Positions 1 through 11,251 of a stretch of DNA of 64,000 nt are shown here, piece after piece. Position numbers and translations under genes: made by a program. The DNA lies in assembly GCF_000801105.2 (NCBI RefSeq), contig NC_079519.1:680668-744667 (forward strand). Reading direction: 5' to 3'. Position 1 is the stretch's first letter; each line of letters opens with the position of its first letter. Origin of the DNA: Raphanus sativus (Eukaryota; Streptophyta; Magnoliopsida; Brassicales; Brassicaceae). Below the pieces are notes generated by a model. The model did not search any database. It saw nothing but the letters and a program-made list of their open reading frames with translations, and was not told the DNA's origin.

Positions 1-2717
1 TATTTAATTTTTTTGGTTTGGAGTGAGTGAGTGGGTTGGTAATCCCTCAATTTAAACTCATGTTTCGTAGAAGAGTGTCTCTGCATAACATGAAATTTTG
101 CTATCTTTATGAGAATGGGTCGTGTATATCAAGTTTTTTTATATGTCTACGTACATGATACATGTAGCGTAGTGTCTTAAAGAAGCTTTAAGCATGAATG
201 AATCATTGTGTATCGCTTTCTCTTTGAATGCATTATTTGCTTAACATTGTTATTCACCATGAGAATCGAATACTTGGGTGTTTGTGTGTGGCTGTGAGTT
301 GTTTAGCAAAGAGAATGATTATAAAAGCGATCGTTCCTGACCTGTCACAGTCGACTAATCTTTTTCTTTTGTTTTATTTTTTAATTAGTATGTGATACAT
401 GCAAAAAAAAAAACACCAGCGTATGAAGTCTTTGTAGATTAATTGACAATTTTCTCCAATTTTTTTTTTTTGCTTAAAAATTCGTTTCTTTTATCACTCG
501 TTCATTGCTAATCGAAAAAAAAAATTAAAATAATAAAATGACAGAAGAAGGTATCTTAGAACAATTTTATTGGTCATCTCGAGTGGAAGTCTTGGATCAA
601 AAATATTTATATTTGAACATGATTGAATTGTTGGATTATGTTTTAATACTTTTCGAAACATTAAACCAATTAGCAACAAACAATAGAGGGTTCTAAAGAG
701 TATCTCAAAACAACTCATTTGAGAACTTTTGTCATTCTTTTTTTATAGTTAAATACCTTATGTTTATCTCTCATTACAAATGAAAAAACAAACAATTCCA
801 TAGAGTGTGAACAAAAATTAAATTCAGACAAAGAGTGAGACTAAGAAGAAACCGATAAGAAAAACTCAGTTATGTGAAAAAAGTCTGCAGACTAGTCTTA
901 ATATAAAACTGGCAGAAGCGATGACATGAAGGATCCATCTCCGGCCATCCAGAACAAGTTAGTAGGCCCTTATATTCGCATATATAACTTGTCTATGCAT
1001 GACTTTTTCTTTTTGTAGTTGGAGGTATGCCTAACTGTACTCACATACTATTTGTAAAGTTTCAAAAACTATAGGTGCAACTATAGGTCTAAGCATTCTA
1101 AGAATTTATACCTCAGAGGACTAAGATAACCATTTAAATTTCGTCCATTCCCTTAAAGCTAAATCACATTGCGGCATCGAACATATCTTGTAACATTGAG
1201 TAATTGGATATAATTCTATGACATATATACGAAAAATCTGTGCGTTTCAATGATAGACTGATAGTGGTGGTGGTTATGAATTGTGGGAGTGGAGGAACAA
1301 TTCAGAACCGTTCAAAGATGGAGAAGTGACTGCTTGTTTAAAAGCCCGACGTCACATCGCAGATTTTATTGGGATATAATACGATGTTAGTATTTTGGGT
1401 GAGCTTTAGAATTATAATAGCCGTATTTCCTAACTCTCTCTTTTGGGGTAACTCTGATTAATTGAATTGCTTCGATATGCACAATCCTTACTGTATCTTC
1501 GACGATAGCATACATATAGTGTGTGTGTGTGTTGATAATATAGCGTTAGTGAAAATGAATTAGGACTAGTTATTTTGCTTGCGTATAAAGAATAATGATA
1601 ACATTAATGGGAAACAACTGATATGATGTTGAAGGGGATGTTTCAAAGTGTAAAGGAGAGGAGGACGAAGAGTCTAGATAGAAATGTTGTAGGGTCGATT
1701 TTTTTTGTCAAAAGTCCGGTCTAAATAATTTTGTCTCTCACTAATCGTGGCTACCGTGAATTGGTCAACTTTATTCCATATCTTTCTTAGTGTTCTGTTT
1801 CTTTAAGAAAATAAAATAGCTGCCTCACTTTACTGTAGTCGTTGAGTCTTATTTTGTCCTCTTCTCCTTAGTTTCTGTTTCTCAATTTTTTAAATTCGTT
1901 TGGTTAGCATAATTGACATGATCTTTAAAACCTATAATCAGCGTTTACGGTGGGACCAATCGTTTAATCAGCGTTTGTGGCGGAACCGATCGTTTCTTTT
2001 TAATAGTATACTTGCACATGTATAGATATATGGATGCACATATATTTTTTCTGTGTACACAACCACTGTATGTTGTATGATCACAAAATGTTCTGGTCTT
2101 TTTCTGCCATTCTTACATAAAACTTAGATAGGGACTTTTATGAGTTTCTTAAATCGGACGAAAGAAAAAGAAAAGTTACAAACAACTCATAAGGGACTTG
2201 AAACTCGTCTCAAGACTGTTATATTTGAGCCACACAATTAAAGCAAGCGTGATAATAGTGGTGTCAAAGAGAATACGTGACGCCATTATTGTTTCGATTG
2301 TTGGATTGGAAAATTAATAATGATCGTTGTCGTCCCAATTAAACTCTTCCATGCATTACTCATATTGGGAAATGTAGTTGTCAACGGTCACTTATGCCAA
2401 TAAAATATGCAGAATTTCCAAGCCCTAGATGGAGATCATAAGATGTTACGAATACATTTTCATGCAGTATTTCTTTGGAACTAGTACGATATTTTCAAGA
2501 AACCATTGACTTTCAGTTTATACCAAGCTTATCTCACATTGTAAAAATCATCCATGGCATGATGAGTAAACCTTTAATAAGATGGTTTAATTTGAATTAC
2601 AATGTTGAATATCTTGCCTAATCTTGTTGGGTATCCATCAACCATGGACAGAGAAAGAGATCAACTAAGTAAGAAATAAAAACGATTTAAAAACGATTTA
2701 AGAAAATATTTTGAATC
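1..2717. other. Gene-free AT-rich intergenic DNA
   Basis: I see no coding region here. Open frames are short, AT-rich and without recognisable domains. The stretch contains a short GT microsatellite near 1521-1532 and a two-copy 30-bp repeat, listed separately. No RNA gene was recognised by eye. Confidence 0.6.
1936..1995. repeat. Two-copy 30-bp tandem repeat
   Basis: Two imperfect 30-bp units lie back to back (1936-1965 and 1966-1995). Both begin AATCAGCGTTT and end ATCGTTT, and they differ at about five central positions. The function is unknown. Confidence 0.75.
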
Positions 2718-2817
2718 CTTGATATTGTTCACCCTGCTTCCTGTAACATACATATATTTATGTGATCCAAATAGTAAACCAGTAGAAATTCATTTGCAGA
2801 GTGAAGATATATACCTT

Positions 2818-3344
2818 TCAAGTTCCTTTGAGATGTTTGATGAGTTCCATCATGTGAGAAATTCCTTCTTTGAGTGTGGCTTTTCTCCCATATTCAAAAT
2901 TCCACAGCACTGGACATTCATACCGACCACTTGGGTTAAACTTGTTCAGTTCCTCAAGTGCTACCTTTACTGCGTTCAGCACATCTTCTCCCCACTCTAG
3001 TTTCAGATTCTGAAGTTTCTCGTCTTCATCATCCACAACTTCCTGCAACACGACCCATATATATATGTAACAAAATACAAGAATAAAAAACATATGAATA
3101 GAATAAAGCAAGTGAGAGATAGCAAAACCTTCATTTCCTCTCCAGTGCCAACACGCTTGAATGGGTGCCATTGTGCATCTCTGATAGCTTCCTGCCATTT
3201 CGAGACAAGCAGGGCAGCGTGTTCCAACTGAATGGCTTCATCACTGTATATGCTTTGGAATACTTTAAGGAATGGCTTATCATCAACTTCTCCCATCCAC
3301 TTTACTCCTATCGTTGATCCATCACCGGATAAATCTCTTATTCC
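2818..3344 (-). pseudogene. XH-domain fragment of an FDM/IDN2-like gene
   Basis: Two minus-strand exons encode a nearly complete XH domain of the FDM/IDN2 family, plant-specific double-stranded-RNA-binding cofactors of RNA-directed DNA methylation. Exon A (3344-3129) begins after a CTGCAG acceptor and holds the family motifs MGEVDDKPF and WHPFKRVG. It ends at an AAG|GTTTTG donor. Exon B (3042-2818) starts after TTGCAG, carries the acidic EVVDDEDEKL stretch and FNPSGRYECPVLWNF, and ends in TGA. Upstream of 3344 on this strand I find no coiled-coil, XS or zinc-finger exons before the unrelated sequence near 3870. The gene therefore appears to have lost its 5' two thirds. The XH reading frame itself is undamaged. 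A functional short gene with an unseen first exon is possible but less likely. Confidence 0.72.
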
Positions 3345-3599
3345 CTGCAGAAAAAAAGAGATTTACGAGTGAAACCCAATAAAAACAAATATATGTATAT
3401 ATACCATCACTCAATTAGAACATGTAAACTTTAGTCAATTTATAGTAGTATTTGTTTTGGGTTGCTTCCCTGCTTTAATGTTTGACAGCAAAAACTGTGA
3501 TTTTCAAAGCTTTATTAAACTCAAAAAGCGATAAGAAGTCGTATCATTCTCCTGATTTGAAATTTTGTAATAACTACTTGGTTAATGTTCTTTTATTTG

Positions 3600-3876
3600 T
3601 TGCACCGCCTGGTTAAGACTTTTGACTGACTACTGCTACCAATTAATTACTCAAGAAACCGAAACAGCAAAGAACAGTAATCATCAGAAGGCCCATTAAT
3701 TCACATATTTTCTAAGCCCAATAAATCAAGTTGTTAACGACCCAACTGAAGATTTCCAGAATATGAATGGTAACAAGAAGCTAAGCTTGAAGTCAAGTCA
3801 AGTGATGCTCAGCAGAAACAAAATGGGACGTACATGGACAATCTCGATTTCGTGAACCTTACAAAAGATATTTTGT
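3600..3876 (+). promoter_or_regulatory. Former promoter/5' leader of the PDE318-like gene
   Basis: Two site II-type motifs lie here: GGCCCA at 3690-3695 and AGCCCA at 3715-3720, whose reverse complements match TGGGCY. Such motifs are common in promoters of plant housekeeping genes. The segment ends with the 14-bp sequence AAAAGATATTTTGT (3863-3876), which recurs at 11162-11175 immediately before the leader of the PDE318-like gene. I infer that this is that gene's original upstream region, now separated from it by the LINE. Confidence 0.5.
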
Positions 3877-3886
3877 CAATGATTCG

Positions 3887-5590
3887 GTGTATGGGCTAGT
3901 GAAACCTTACCGGGGTATCAGACAAGGTGATCCTCTTTCACCGTATGTCTTTATTCTGTGTGGGGAAGTCCTCTCCGGATTATGCAGGATGGCAGTAAGG
4001 AATGAGACTCTCAAAGGGATTCGAGTATCAAGAGGAAGCCCCCGTGTCAACCATCTGCTTTTTGCTGATGACACAATGATGTTCTGCCACTCCTCCCAAG
4101 CCAGCTGCAACGCGCTAGTGAAAATCCTGCAGGATTATGAAGCACTGTCAGGCCAGAAGATCAACATAGGAAAATCCTTTATAACCTTCTCCAAGAAGAC
4201 ACCACAGGAGATAAAGAGTTCAGCAAAATCGATACTAGGAATCACTAAAGAAGGCGGTGTGGGTAAATATCTAGGTTTGCCAGAGCACTTTGGTAGAAGG
4301 AAAAGAGACCTATTTACTTCTATTGTGGACAGGATAAGACAATGTGCAGCTAGCTGGTCTTCACGCTTCCTCTCCAAGGCAGGCAAACTCACTATGCTCC
4401 AATCGGTCCTCACAGCCATCCCGTCCTTCACGATGTCGTGTTTCGAGCTTCCTGTCAGTCTCTGCAAAAGAATTCAGTCAGCTCTGACCCGTTTCTGGTG
4501 GGATACATCTACTGAGAAGAAAAGTATGTGTTGGGTATCCTGGGACAGTATAGCAAAACCAAAAGCTATGGGAGGTTTAGGACTGAGGGATATACAACTG
4601 TTCAACCAAGCATTACTTGCAAAGGTGGCGTGGAGAATCCTTACGGTCCCAAACTGTTTGTTGGCTAGAGTTCTAAAGGGAAAATATTGCCACAAACGGA
4701 ACTTCCTAGATGTGGAAGCACCGGCGTCTTGCTCACATGGATGGAAAGGGATCCTTCATGGCAGAAATCTACTTAAAAACAACCTAGGGAAGGCAATAGG
4801 TAATGGGCTATCTACGAAGGTTTGGAGTGATTCTTGGATTTCTCTAGACTCTAATGTGAAGCCATATGGACCGATCAACGAAAATGCTCTAGACCTTAGG
4901 GTGGCTGACCTACTCACGGATGATCTAAAATGGAATAAAAAAAGGATAGAAGAAGTCCTACCAGAGTTAAGTGAGCAGATTCAGAGTCTGAAACCAAGTA
5001 TGTCGGGGGCCGAAGACATCTACATCTGGCACCCCCTCCCTTCTGGCGTATACTCCACGAAGTCAGGCTATAATGCAGTAGCCAACACACCCCGCTATGA
5101 TCCAGCTACAATAAACCAAGGAGCTTTTAGTTGGATAAAAGACGTGTGGTCAATCAAGTGCTCACCAAAGCTGAGAGTTTTTCTATGGTCAATCATTAGA
5201 AGAGCCATCCCATTGGGAGAGAACTTACAGAGAAGAGGAATGATGGCAAACGTCAACTGCCTAAGATGCGGTGAGAAGGAAACGGCGATGCACGCCTTCT
5301 TTTTATGCCCTTTCGCCAAAGCAGTATGGCAACAAGTCCCTCTACTAAGAGAGATAGACATAGCGGTGACTGATGATTTTGAATCAGCAGTGGTCAAATT
5401 TTGCAGGGCTATTTGTCTCCCCCCATCTGGTATCTCTACACCAATCCTGAGTTGGATATGCTGGGCCATCTGGATAGCGCGAAATCGTCTGATCTTTGAA
5501 GATAAGAGATCCAACCCTAGCGATGTGGTACTCAAGGGGCTAACGTTAGCTCAGGAATGGATACAGGCGCAGAGTTTTAATCAAAAAGGA
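3887..5590 (+). pseudogene. LINE ORF2 fragment: reverse transcriptase and zf-RVT
   Basis: This is the amino-terminal part of the surviving LINE polyprotein. The RT palm motifs GIRQGDPLSPY and LLFADDTMMF (catalytic Asp pair) are near its start. A typical plant LINE connector region follows, then a zf-RVT segment with a CLRCGEKETAMHAFFLCPF signature. Everything upstream of the RGIRQGDP motif, including the endonuclease and the RT fingers, is missing because of 5' truncation. The frame runs into the copia LTR and stops there shortly after 5590. No ATG start is expected. It is not autonomous. Confidence 0.88.
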
Positions 5591-5815
5591 TATTGATGTA
5601 TTGAAATGTCGGTTATGTATATTTGGTTTAGTCTTTGTATATTGATACCCGGTTTGTTCCGGTTAGGTTGTTACAACAAGTGTATATAGTCATTTGACTA
5701 CTTTAATAAAAAGCTAACAGAAAAGTTTTCCCCATTTTGTCTCTTCTCTCTCGAGTCGGTTCCACCATTGTTGTGCTCAAGAGAGCTTTTCTGTTCAACC
5801 TTTGTTTCACTAAAA
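5591..5815 (+). repeat. 5' LTR of copia element 1
   Basis: A 225-bp LTR with the same sequence as the copy at 10387-10611. It should hold the element's promoter and the start of its transcript. Confidence 0.88.
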
Positions 5816-5966
5816 TGGTATCAGAGCATTGAGCTCTAGCTCAACATCTTTGTATCCTTTTCTTTCCGCTTCGATCGATCTTCTTTTCACCATTCTTCTC
5901 CAAGTTTGGTTCTTTCTGCTCCAAGTTTGGTTCTTTCTGCTCCAAGTTTGGTCCTTTTCTGCTCCA

Positions 5967-8900
5967 ATGGTGGTTACTCTTCGCCGCAACCGTCGTGGTC
6001 GCTTCGCTCGCGCCGTCAGCTCCGTTCCTCCTGTCGCTAGTCCCGCCTCTGCTTCTGAGGCTGTTCCAGCTTCGTTTTTGGGGACTCCGTTTGCTGCTGC
6101 TGCTTCGATGAACCCCGATAGCGTTCACTCTCCGTTGTTTCTCCATCACGCCGATCATCCAGGCCTGTTGATTGTCTCTGTACAGCTGGATGGGTCGAAC
6201 TATGGTCAATGGAGTTCTGCGATGAAGATAGCACTGGATGCTAAGAACAAGATCGCTTTCATTGACAACTCTCTTCCTCGTCCTGTTGACGTTAACCCTC
6301 TGTTTCGAATCTGGTCTCGATGCAACAGTATGGTAAAGTCGTGGCTTTTGAACTCGGTCTCTAAACAAATCTATGGAAGCATTCTTTCCTTTGACGATGC
6401 TGCTCAGATTTGGAAAGATCTCCATGATCGTTTTCACAAAACCAACTTACCCAGAACTTTTCAACTCGTTCAACAAATACAAGATCTTCGCCAGGGCTCG
6501 ATGGATCTGTCTTTGTACTACACCACCTTGAAGACCCTCTGGGATAATCTCGATAACTCTGAGGTTGCTGATCCTTGCGCTTGTTGTCAGAGCTTCAACT
6601 GTGCTGGTCAAAGACAAGCCCAAGCAAAGGTGGATCGCTCCAGAACCATCAAGTTCCTCGCTGGTTTGAACGAAAAGTACTCTGTTATTCGTGGTCAGAT
6701 TATCATGAAGAAACCCCTTCCAGATCTAGCTGAGATATGCAACATCCTTGACCAAGACGACAGCCAGCGCTTGTTCAACGCACCCGTGATTCCTGCTGCC
6801 TTTCAAGTCAGCTCGCCTCAAGCCACTACTGAGTCACAAGACTCTGTATCTGCGGGTTCTCAGGGTTCTCTTAACGCTTTCCAAAAGAAACCCAACAGAC
6901 CCATTTGCTCTCATTGTGGCGTTGAAGGACATGTGATTGATCGTTGCTACAAGCTTCATGGCTACCCTATTGGATGGAAGAAAGGCAAACCCATTCATAG
7001 CAAGTCGACTTCTTCTCCTGCTGTAGCTGCTTCGGTTACTACTTCAGAGAAGTCGTCCACTGGTGGCTTGGATAGTTTGGTTGGGAATCTCAGTAAAGAT
7101 CAGATTCAAGACTTCATTGCCTACTTCTCTTCTCAGCTCCAGCCTGCTCCTTCTGTGAACTTCAGTGCTGGAAGCTCATCACTTTCCACCAGTTCCTCTG
7201 TTGCTAGCCCCTCTGGTATTGATTTTTCACACTCCACATTCAGATTCATTGGTATTCTTACTGTCTCTGAGTATGTAACTACTGTGAAAACTTGGATCAT
7301 TGACTCTGGTGCAACGCATCACGTCTCACATGACAAATCTTTATTTGTTTCGCTTGACACTTCCATCAAGCGTCATGTGAATCTCCCCACTGGTCAGACA
7401 GTTGCCATTGGTGGAGTTGGTTCTGTTGTTATCAACAGTACTATCACCTTGCAGAATGTGCTTTATATCCCTGCCTTCCGTTTAAACCTTATCAGTATCA
7501 GCTCCTTAACCACAGACCTTGGTTCTCGGATTATTTTTGATCCTGAGTGTTGTGTCATTCAGGATCTTTCCAAGGGATTGATGATTGGACGAGGTAGACG
7601 GATTGCGAACCTATACATCTTGGATGGAGAAGATGCAGCTTTTGAAGACTCTGTTTCAACTTCTTTTGTTGCAAATTCAGTTATTGATGCTTCTGTTTGG
7701 CATCGCAGACTTGGCCACACTTCTTTTTCTCGTTTGGATACTCTTACCAATGTTCTTGGGATTTCTAAATTTAAGAATAAAGGATTGATGCATTGCGATA
7801 TTTGCCAAAGAGCTAAACAGAAGAAGTTACCTTTTCCTTTAAGAAAGAACATTTGCTCAACGATCTTTGAACGCCTCCACATAGATGTTTGGGGTCCATT
7901 CTGTGAAGAAACACAAGATGGTCATCGTTACTTCCTTACTATTGTCGATGACCACTCTCGTGCAACATGGATCTACCTTCTCAAACACAAGAGTGATGTG
8001 CTCCAAGTGTTTCCGTCGTTCATAACAATGGTTGAGACACAGTTCAATGTAAAGGTTAAGTCTGTTCGCTCAGACAATGCTCCAGAGCTACGGTTTGAGG
8101 AGCTTTACAAACGAAAAGGGATCATTGCTCACCACTCCTGCCCTGAGACACCTGAGCAGAACTCGGTGGTAGAACGTAAACACCAACACATCTTGAACGT
8201 TGCGCGGGCTCTTCTCTTTCAGTCTCACGTTCCTTTGTCTCTATGGGGTGAGTGTGTACTCACGGCGGTCTTCCTTATCAACAGGACGCCTTCACCTCTT
8301 CTTGACAACAAGACTCCATTCGAGATTCTTCATCAAAAGGAACCTGACTATACTCATCTCAAGACCTTTGGTTGCTTGTGTTATGCAAACACTTCACCGA
8401 AGCAACGCCACAAATTTCAAGACCGTGCTAAAGCTTGTGTCTTTATTGGCTATCCTTCTGGATCCAAGGGTTATAAGCTGATGGATCTTCAGAGCAACAC
8501 GATCTTTGTCTCACGAAATGTTATCTTCTATGAAGACATATTCCCACTTCAGAAACCTGTGATCACCACTGATGCTGAGATGTTCTTCCCACCTGTTGGT
8601 TCAACTACTCGTGATCATGATGCTACCACCTCTGGAACCACACCAATGCCTGATCACTCTGTTACTTCAGGCTCTACCCGTAGAGCAACTAAACCACCAG
8701 GTCACCTCAAGGACTATCACTGCTACGCTGTGAATTCCTCTACCGAGCATCCTATCTCCAATGTCCTATCATATGACGCATTGTCAGATCCGTATATGAT
8801 TTTTATCAATGCAGTTAACAGCGCTCCTGAGCCATCTACCTATGCTCAAGCAATCAAGTTTAAGGAATGGTGTGAATCAATGGATATTGAGATTACTGCT

Positions 8901-10379
8901 CTTGAAGACAATGGAACTTGGTTGATTTGTTCTCTACCTGAAGGAAAGAAAGCTGTCGGTTGCAAGTGGGTTTACAAGATCAAACTCAATGCTGATGGAA
9001 CGATTGAGAGATATAAATCTCGCCTTGTGGCTAAGGGTTACACACAGCAAGAGGGCTTGGATTATGTTGAGACATTCTCACCTGTCGCTAAACTAGCCAC
9101 TGTCAAGCTTCTCCTTGTTGTGGCTGCTGCTAAAGGGTGGTCCCTTTCTCAACTGGACATCTCCAACGCCTTCCTCAATGGCGACCTAGAGGAAGAGATT
9201 TACATGACCTTACCTCCTGGATACGCAGGAAGACAGGGGGAATCCCTTCCTCCCAATGCTGTTTGTAAGCTCAAGAAGTCACTGTACGGTTTAAAGCAAG
9301 CATCCCGTCAGTGGTTCCTGAAATTCTCTGCAACTCTGCTTGAACTAGGCTTTCAAACTTCATCTGGTGATCACACATTATTTCTCAAGAGCTCTGGTAA
9401 CGTTTACATGGCGGTTCTTGTCTATGTCGATGACATAATTATTGCTAGCAGCTGTGACAAAGCTACTGCTCTGCTCAAGGAAGCTCTGAAAACGGCATTC
9501 AAACTTCGAGATTTGGGTGAGCTTCGTTATTTCCTTGGCTTGGAGATAGCTCGATCATCTACTGGCATAAGCATCTGTCAACGCAAGTATGTCCTTGATC
9601 TCTTGACAGAAACTGGTCTCCTTGGTTCGAAACCTTCCTCAATACCCATGGATCCTAGCATCAAACTTTCACTTGAGGATGGTGAGCTTTTATCTGATGT
9701 GGAATCTTACAGACGTCTTATTGGCAAGCTTCTGTACCTTACCTTCACTCGGCCTGACATCACCTTTGCAGTGCATAAACTATGTCAGTTCACTTCAGCT
9801 CCCCGAGTCCCTCATCTTCTCGCTGCTTACAAGGTCCTACGCTATCTTAAAGGAACTATAGGACAAGGTCTATTTTATCCAACAGAATCAGACTTGAAGC
9901 TCTCTGCTTTTGCTGATGCTGATTGGAGTACTTGTCCCGACACTAGACGAAGTGTCTCCGGTTTCTGTATGTTCGTTGGGCCAGCTTTGGTTTCTTGGAA
10001 ATCAAACAAGCAAGAAGTGGTCTCCAACTCCTCTGCTGAGTCTGAATATCGAGCTATGTCTGATGCAGTGAGAGAAATGCTTTGGTTTCGAAATCTTCTT
10101 GAGGACCTTTGGATAGACATTTCAGAACCTGCTCCTCTTTATTGTGACAACACTGCAGCACTTCATATTGCTAATAACTCTGTCTTCCATGAGCGTACTA
10201 AGCACATGGAGAGAGCTTGCCACATTGTTCGGGAACGAGTAAAGATGGGACAGATCAAGACTCTTCATGTGAGGTCTGTTAATCAACTTGCAGATTTACT
10301 TACTAAACCGTTATATCCTAATCCTTTCCGACATCTATTAGGCAAGATGGGCATTATTAACATATATGCTCCATCTTGA
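5967..10379 (+). CDS. Copia gag-pol polyprotein (element 1)
   Basis: The frame is open from just after the primer-binding site. I chose the first ATG (5967), giving about 1,470 residues. Domains in order are: a UBN2-type gag region; a CCHC zinc knuckle (CSHCGVEGHVIDRC); an aspartic protease with WIIDSGATHH; an integrase zinc-binding HHCC region (WHRRLGH ... CDICQRAKQ) and DDE core (HIDVWGPF, VRSDNAPE, then the Glu in NSVVERK); a copia-type RT (SLYGLKQASRQW and catalytic VYVDDIIIAS); and RNase H (FADADWSTCPDTRRS, SSAESEYRAM, YCDNTAAL). There is no stop or frameshift, so the element may be autonomous. The stop lies just before the polypurine tract. Confidence 0.92.
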   Translation: MVVTLRRNRRGRFARAVSSVPPVASPASASEAVPASFLGTPFAAAASMNPDSVHSPLFLHHADHPGLLIVSVQLDGSNYGQWSSAMKIALDAKNKIAFIDNSLPRPVDVNPLFRIWSRCNSMVKSWLLNSVSKQIYGSILSFDDAAQIWKDLHDRFHKTNLPRTFQLVQQIQDLRQGSMDLSLYYTTLKTLWDNLDNSEVADPCACCQSFNCAGQRQAQAKVDRSRTIKFLAGLNEKYSVIRGQIIMKKPLPDLAEICNILDQDDSQRLFNAPVIPAAFQVSSPQATTESQDSVSAGSQGSLNAFQKKPNRPICSHCGVEGHVIDRCYKLHGYPIGWKKGKPIHSKSTSSPAVAASVTTSEKSSTGGLDSLVGNLSKDQIQDFIAYFSSQLQPAPSVNFSAGSSSLSTSSSVASPSGIDFSHSTFRFIGILTVSEYVTTVKTWIIDSGATHHVSHDKSLFVSLDTSIKRHVNLPTGQTVAIGGVGSVVINSTITLQNVLYIPAFRLNLISISSLTTDLGSRIIFDPECCVIQDLSKGLMIGRGRRIANLYILDGEDAAFEDSVSTSFVANSVIDASVWHRRLGHTSFSRLDTLTNVLGISKFKNKGLMHCDICQRAKQKKLPFPLRKNICSTIFERLHIDVWGPFCEETQDGHRYFLTIVDDHSRATWIYLLKHKSDVLQVFPSFITMVETQFNVKVKSVRSDNAPELRFEELYKRKGIIAHHSCPETPEQNSVVERKHQHILNVARALLFQSHVPLSLWGECVLTAVFLINRTPSPLLDNKTPFEILHQKEPDYTHLKTFGCLCYANTSPKQRHKFQDRAKACVFIGYPSGSKGYKLMDLQSNTIFVSRNVIFYEDIFPLQKPVITTDAEMFFPPVGSTTRDHDATTSGTTPMPDHSVTSGSTRRATKPPGHLKDYHCYAVNSSTEHPISNVLSYDALSDPYMIFINAVNSAPEPSTYAQAIKFKEWCESMDIEITALEDNGTWLICSLPEGKKAVGCKWVYKIKLNADGTIERYKSRLVAKGYTQQEGLDYVETFSPVAKLATVKLLLVVAAAKGWSLSQLDISNAFLNGDLEEEIYMTLPPGYAGRQGESLPPNAVCKLKKSLYGLKQASRQWFLKFSATLLELGFQTSSGDHTLFLKSSGNVYMAVLVYVDDIIIASSCDKATALLKEALKTAFKLRDLGELRYFLGLEIARSSTGISICQRKYVLDLLTETGLLGSKPSSIPMDPSIKLSLEDGELLSDVESYRRLIGKLLYLTFTRPDITFAVHKLCQFTSAPRVPHLLAAYKVLRYLKGTIGQGLFYPTESDLKLSAFADADWSTCPDTRRSVSGFCMFVGPALVSWKSNKQEVVSNSSAESEYRAMSDAVREMLWFRNLLEDLWIDISEPAPLYCDNTAALHIANNSVFHERTKHMERACHIVRERVKMGQIKTLHVRSVNQLADLLTKPLYPNPFRHLLGKMGIINIYAPS

Positions 10380-10386
10380 GGGGGAA

Positions 10387-10611
10387 TATTGATGTATTGA
10401 AATGTCGGTTATGTATATTTGGTTTAGTCTTTGTATATTGATACCCGGTTTGTTCCGGTTAGGTTGTTACAACAAGTGTATATAGTCATTTGACTACTTT
10501 AATAAAAAGCTAACAGAAAAGTTTTCCCCATTTTGTCTCTTCTCTCTCGAGTCGGTTCCACCATTGTTGTGCTCAAGAGAGCTTTTCTGTTCAACCTTTG
10601 TTTCACTAAAA
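10387..10611 (+). repeat. 3' LTR of copia element 1
   Basis: A 225-bp LTR that reads identical to the 5' copy. It is followed directly by the AAGGA target duplication and then by the resumed LINE frame. Confidence 0.88.
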
Positions 10612-10616
10612 AAGGA

Positions 10617-11072
10617 CTAAAAGGTCTACTTCAGGAAGTCAGAGGACAGCAGGATGAAGAAGGGTCTCCTACCCCGACATGCTATACAGACGCCTCCTGG
10701 AACGCAACTACAAAGAAATCAGGAAGCGCTTGGATTATCTCGTACTCGCCAGAAGCGAGTCTTCGTGAGGGATCCGCAATCGTCGACAACGTCTCTTCTC
10801 CTCTGATGGCTGAAGCGCTGGCGCTTCGATCGGGTCTCATAGCAGCGGCAGAACTCAACATCACGGAACTCAGAGTCTGCTCCGACTGTCAAAAGCTCAT
10901 TAGAGCGATCAAAAATAAACACCAGATCAAGGAGATCTTCGGTATCGTCACTGATATCATGCAAATCGCCTCTGTGTTTATCTCTATCTCTTTCGTTTTT
11001 GTTCCTCGATCGGAAAACCGTAGAGCTGATTCATTGGCGAAACGGGCTTTGTCGATTTCGCATGTACTCTGA
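10617..11072 (+). pseudogene. LINE ORF2 fragment: RNase H domain
   Basis: This is the carboxy-terminal part of the LINE polyprotein, separated from its RT half by copia element 1. It is a plant LINE RNase H domain: CYTDASWN (first catalytic Asp), then the Glu-bearing PLMAEALALRSGL, then SDCQKLIRAI, and a closing ENRRADSLAK segment. The stop is at 11070-11072. A short 3' UTR with the end GTTGCCC and a poly(A) tail follow. The first codons align in frame with the residue at which the upstream half is cut. Confidence 0.86.
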
Positions 11073-11251
11073 ATTTGATCTTGGGCCCTCGCTTTCGGCC
11101 CATGTTCCATTTCCCTTTTAATATATGAATGTTGCCCAAAAAAAAAAAAAAAAAAAAAAAAAAAAGATATTTTGTTGCACAGAGTCATCCAGCACCAGAG
11201 AAGAGAAGAGAAGACGATGAAGTTGGGGTCGAGCTTGTTGTTTCCGAATCA

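Larger units (their letters stand above)
5591..10611 (+). mobile_element. Intact Ty1/copia retrotransposon inside the LINE
   Basis: The element is 5,021 bp with two 225-bp LTRs (5591-5815 and 10387-10611) that read identical by eye, indicating very recent insertion. The 5-bp duplication AAGGA flanks it (5586-5590 and 10612-10616). The primer-binding site TGGTATCAGAGC (5816-5827) directly follows the 5' LTR and matches the initiator-Met tRNA type. A purine tract GAGGGGGAA precedes the 3' LTR. One uninterrupted gag-pol frame lies between. The LTR edges were set by where the two copies stop matching and by the 5-bp duplication. They give TA...AA rather than canonical TG...CA ends, so a shift of a few bases is possible. 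Confidence 0.92.
3877..11161 (+). mobile_element. 5'-truncated LINE with nested copia insertion
   Basis: This is a non-LTR retrotransposon on the plus strand. It is flanked by perfect 14-bp target-site duplications, AAAAGATATTTTGT, at 3863-3876 and 11162-11175, and ends in a poly(A) tract at about 11140-11165. The 5' end is truncated within the reverse-transcriptase domain. A complete copia element (5591-10611) splits its coding region between the zf-RVT part and the RNase H domain. Removing the copia and one 5-bp target duplication would leave an uninterrupted frame from RT through RNase H, so the LINE itself has suffered little decay. It landed in the 5' leader or promoter of the PDE318-like gene. 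Confidence 0.9.

Noticed and set aside
6037..6437. Antisense open frames opposite the copia gag region (up to 198 codons)
   Set aside because: Codon-complement shadows of the gag frame, with no homology-like motifs and no start context.
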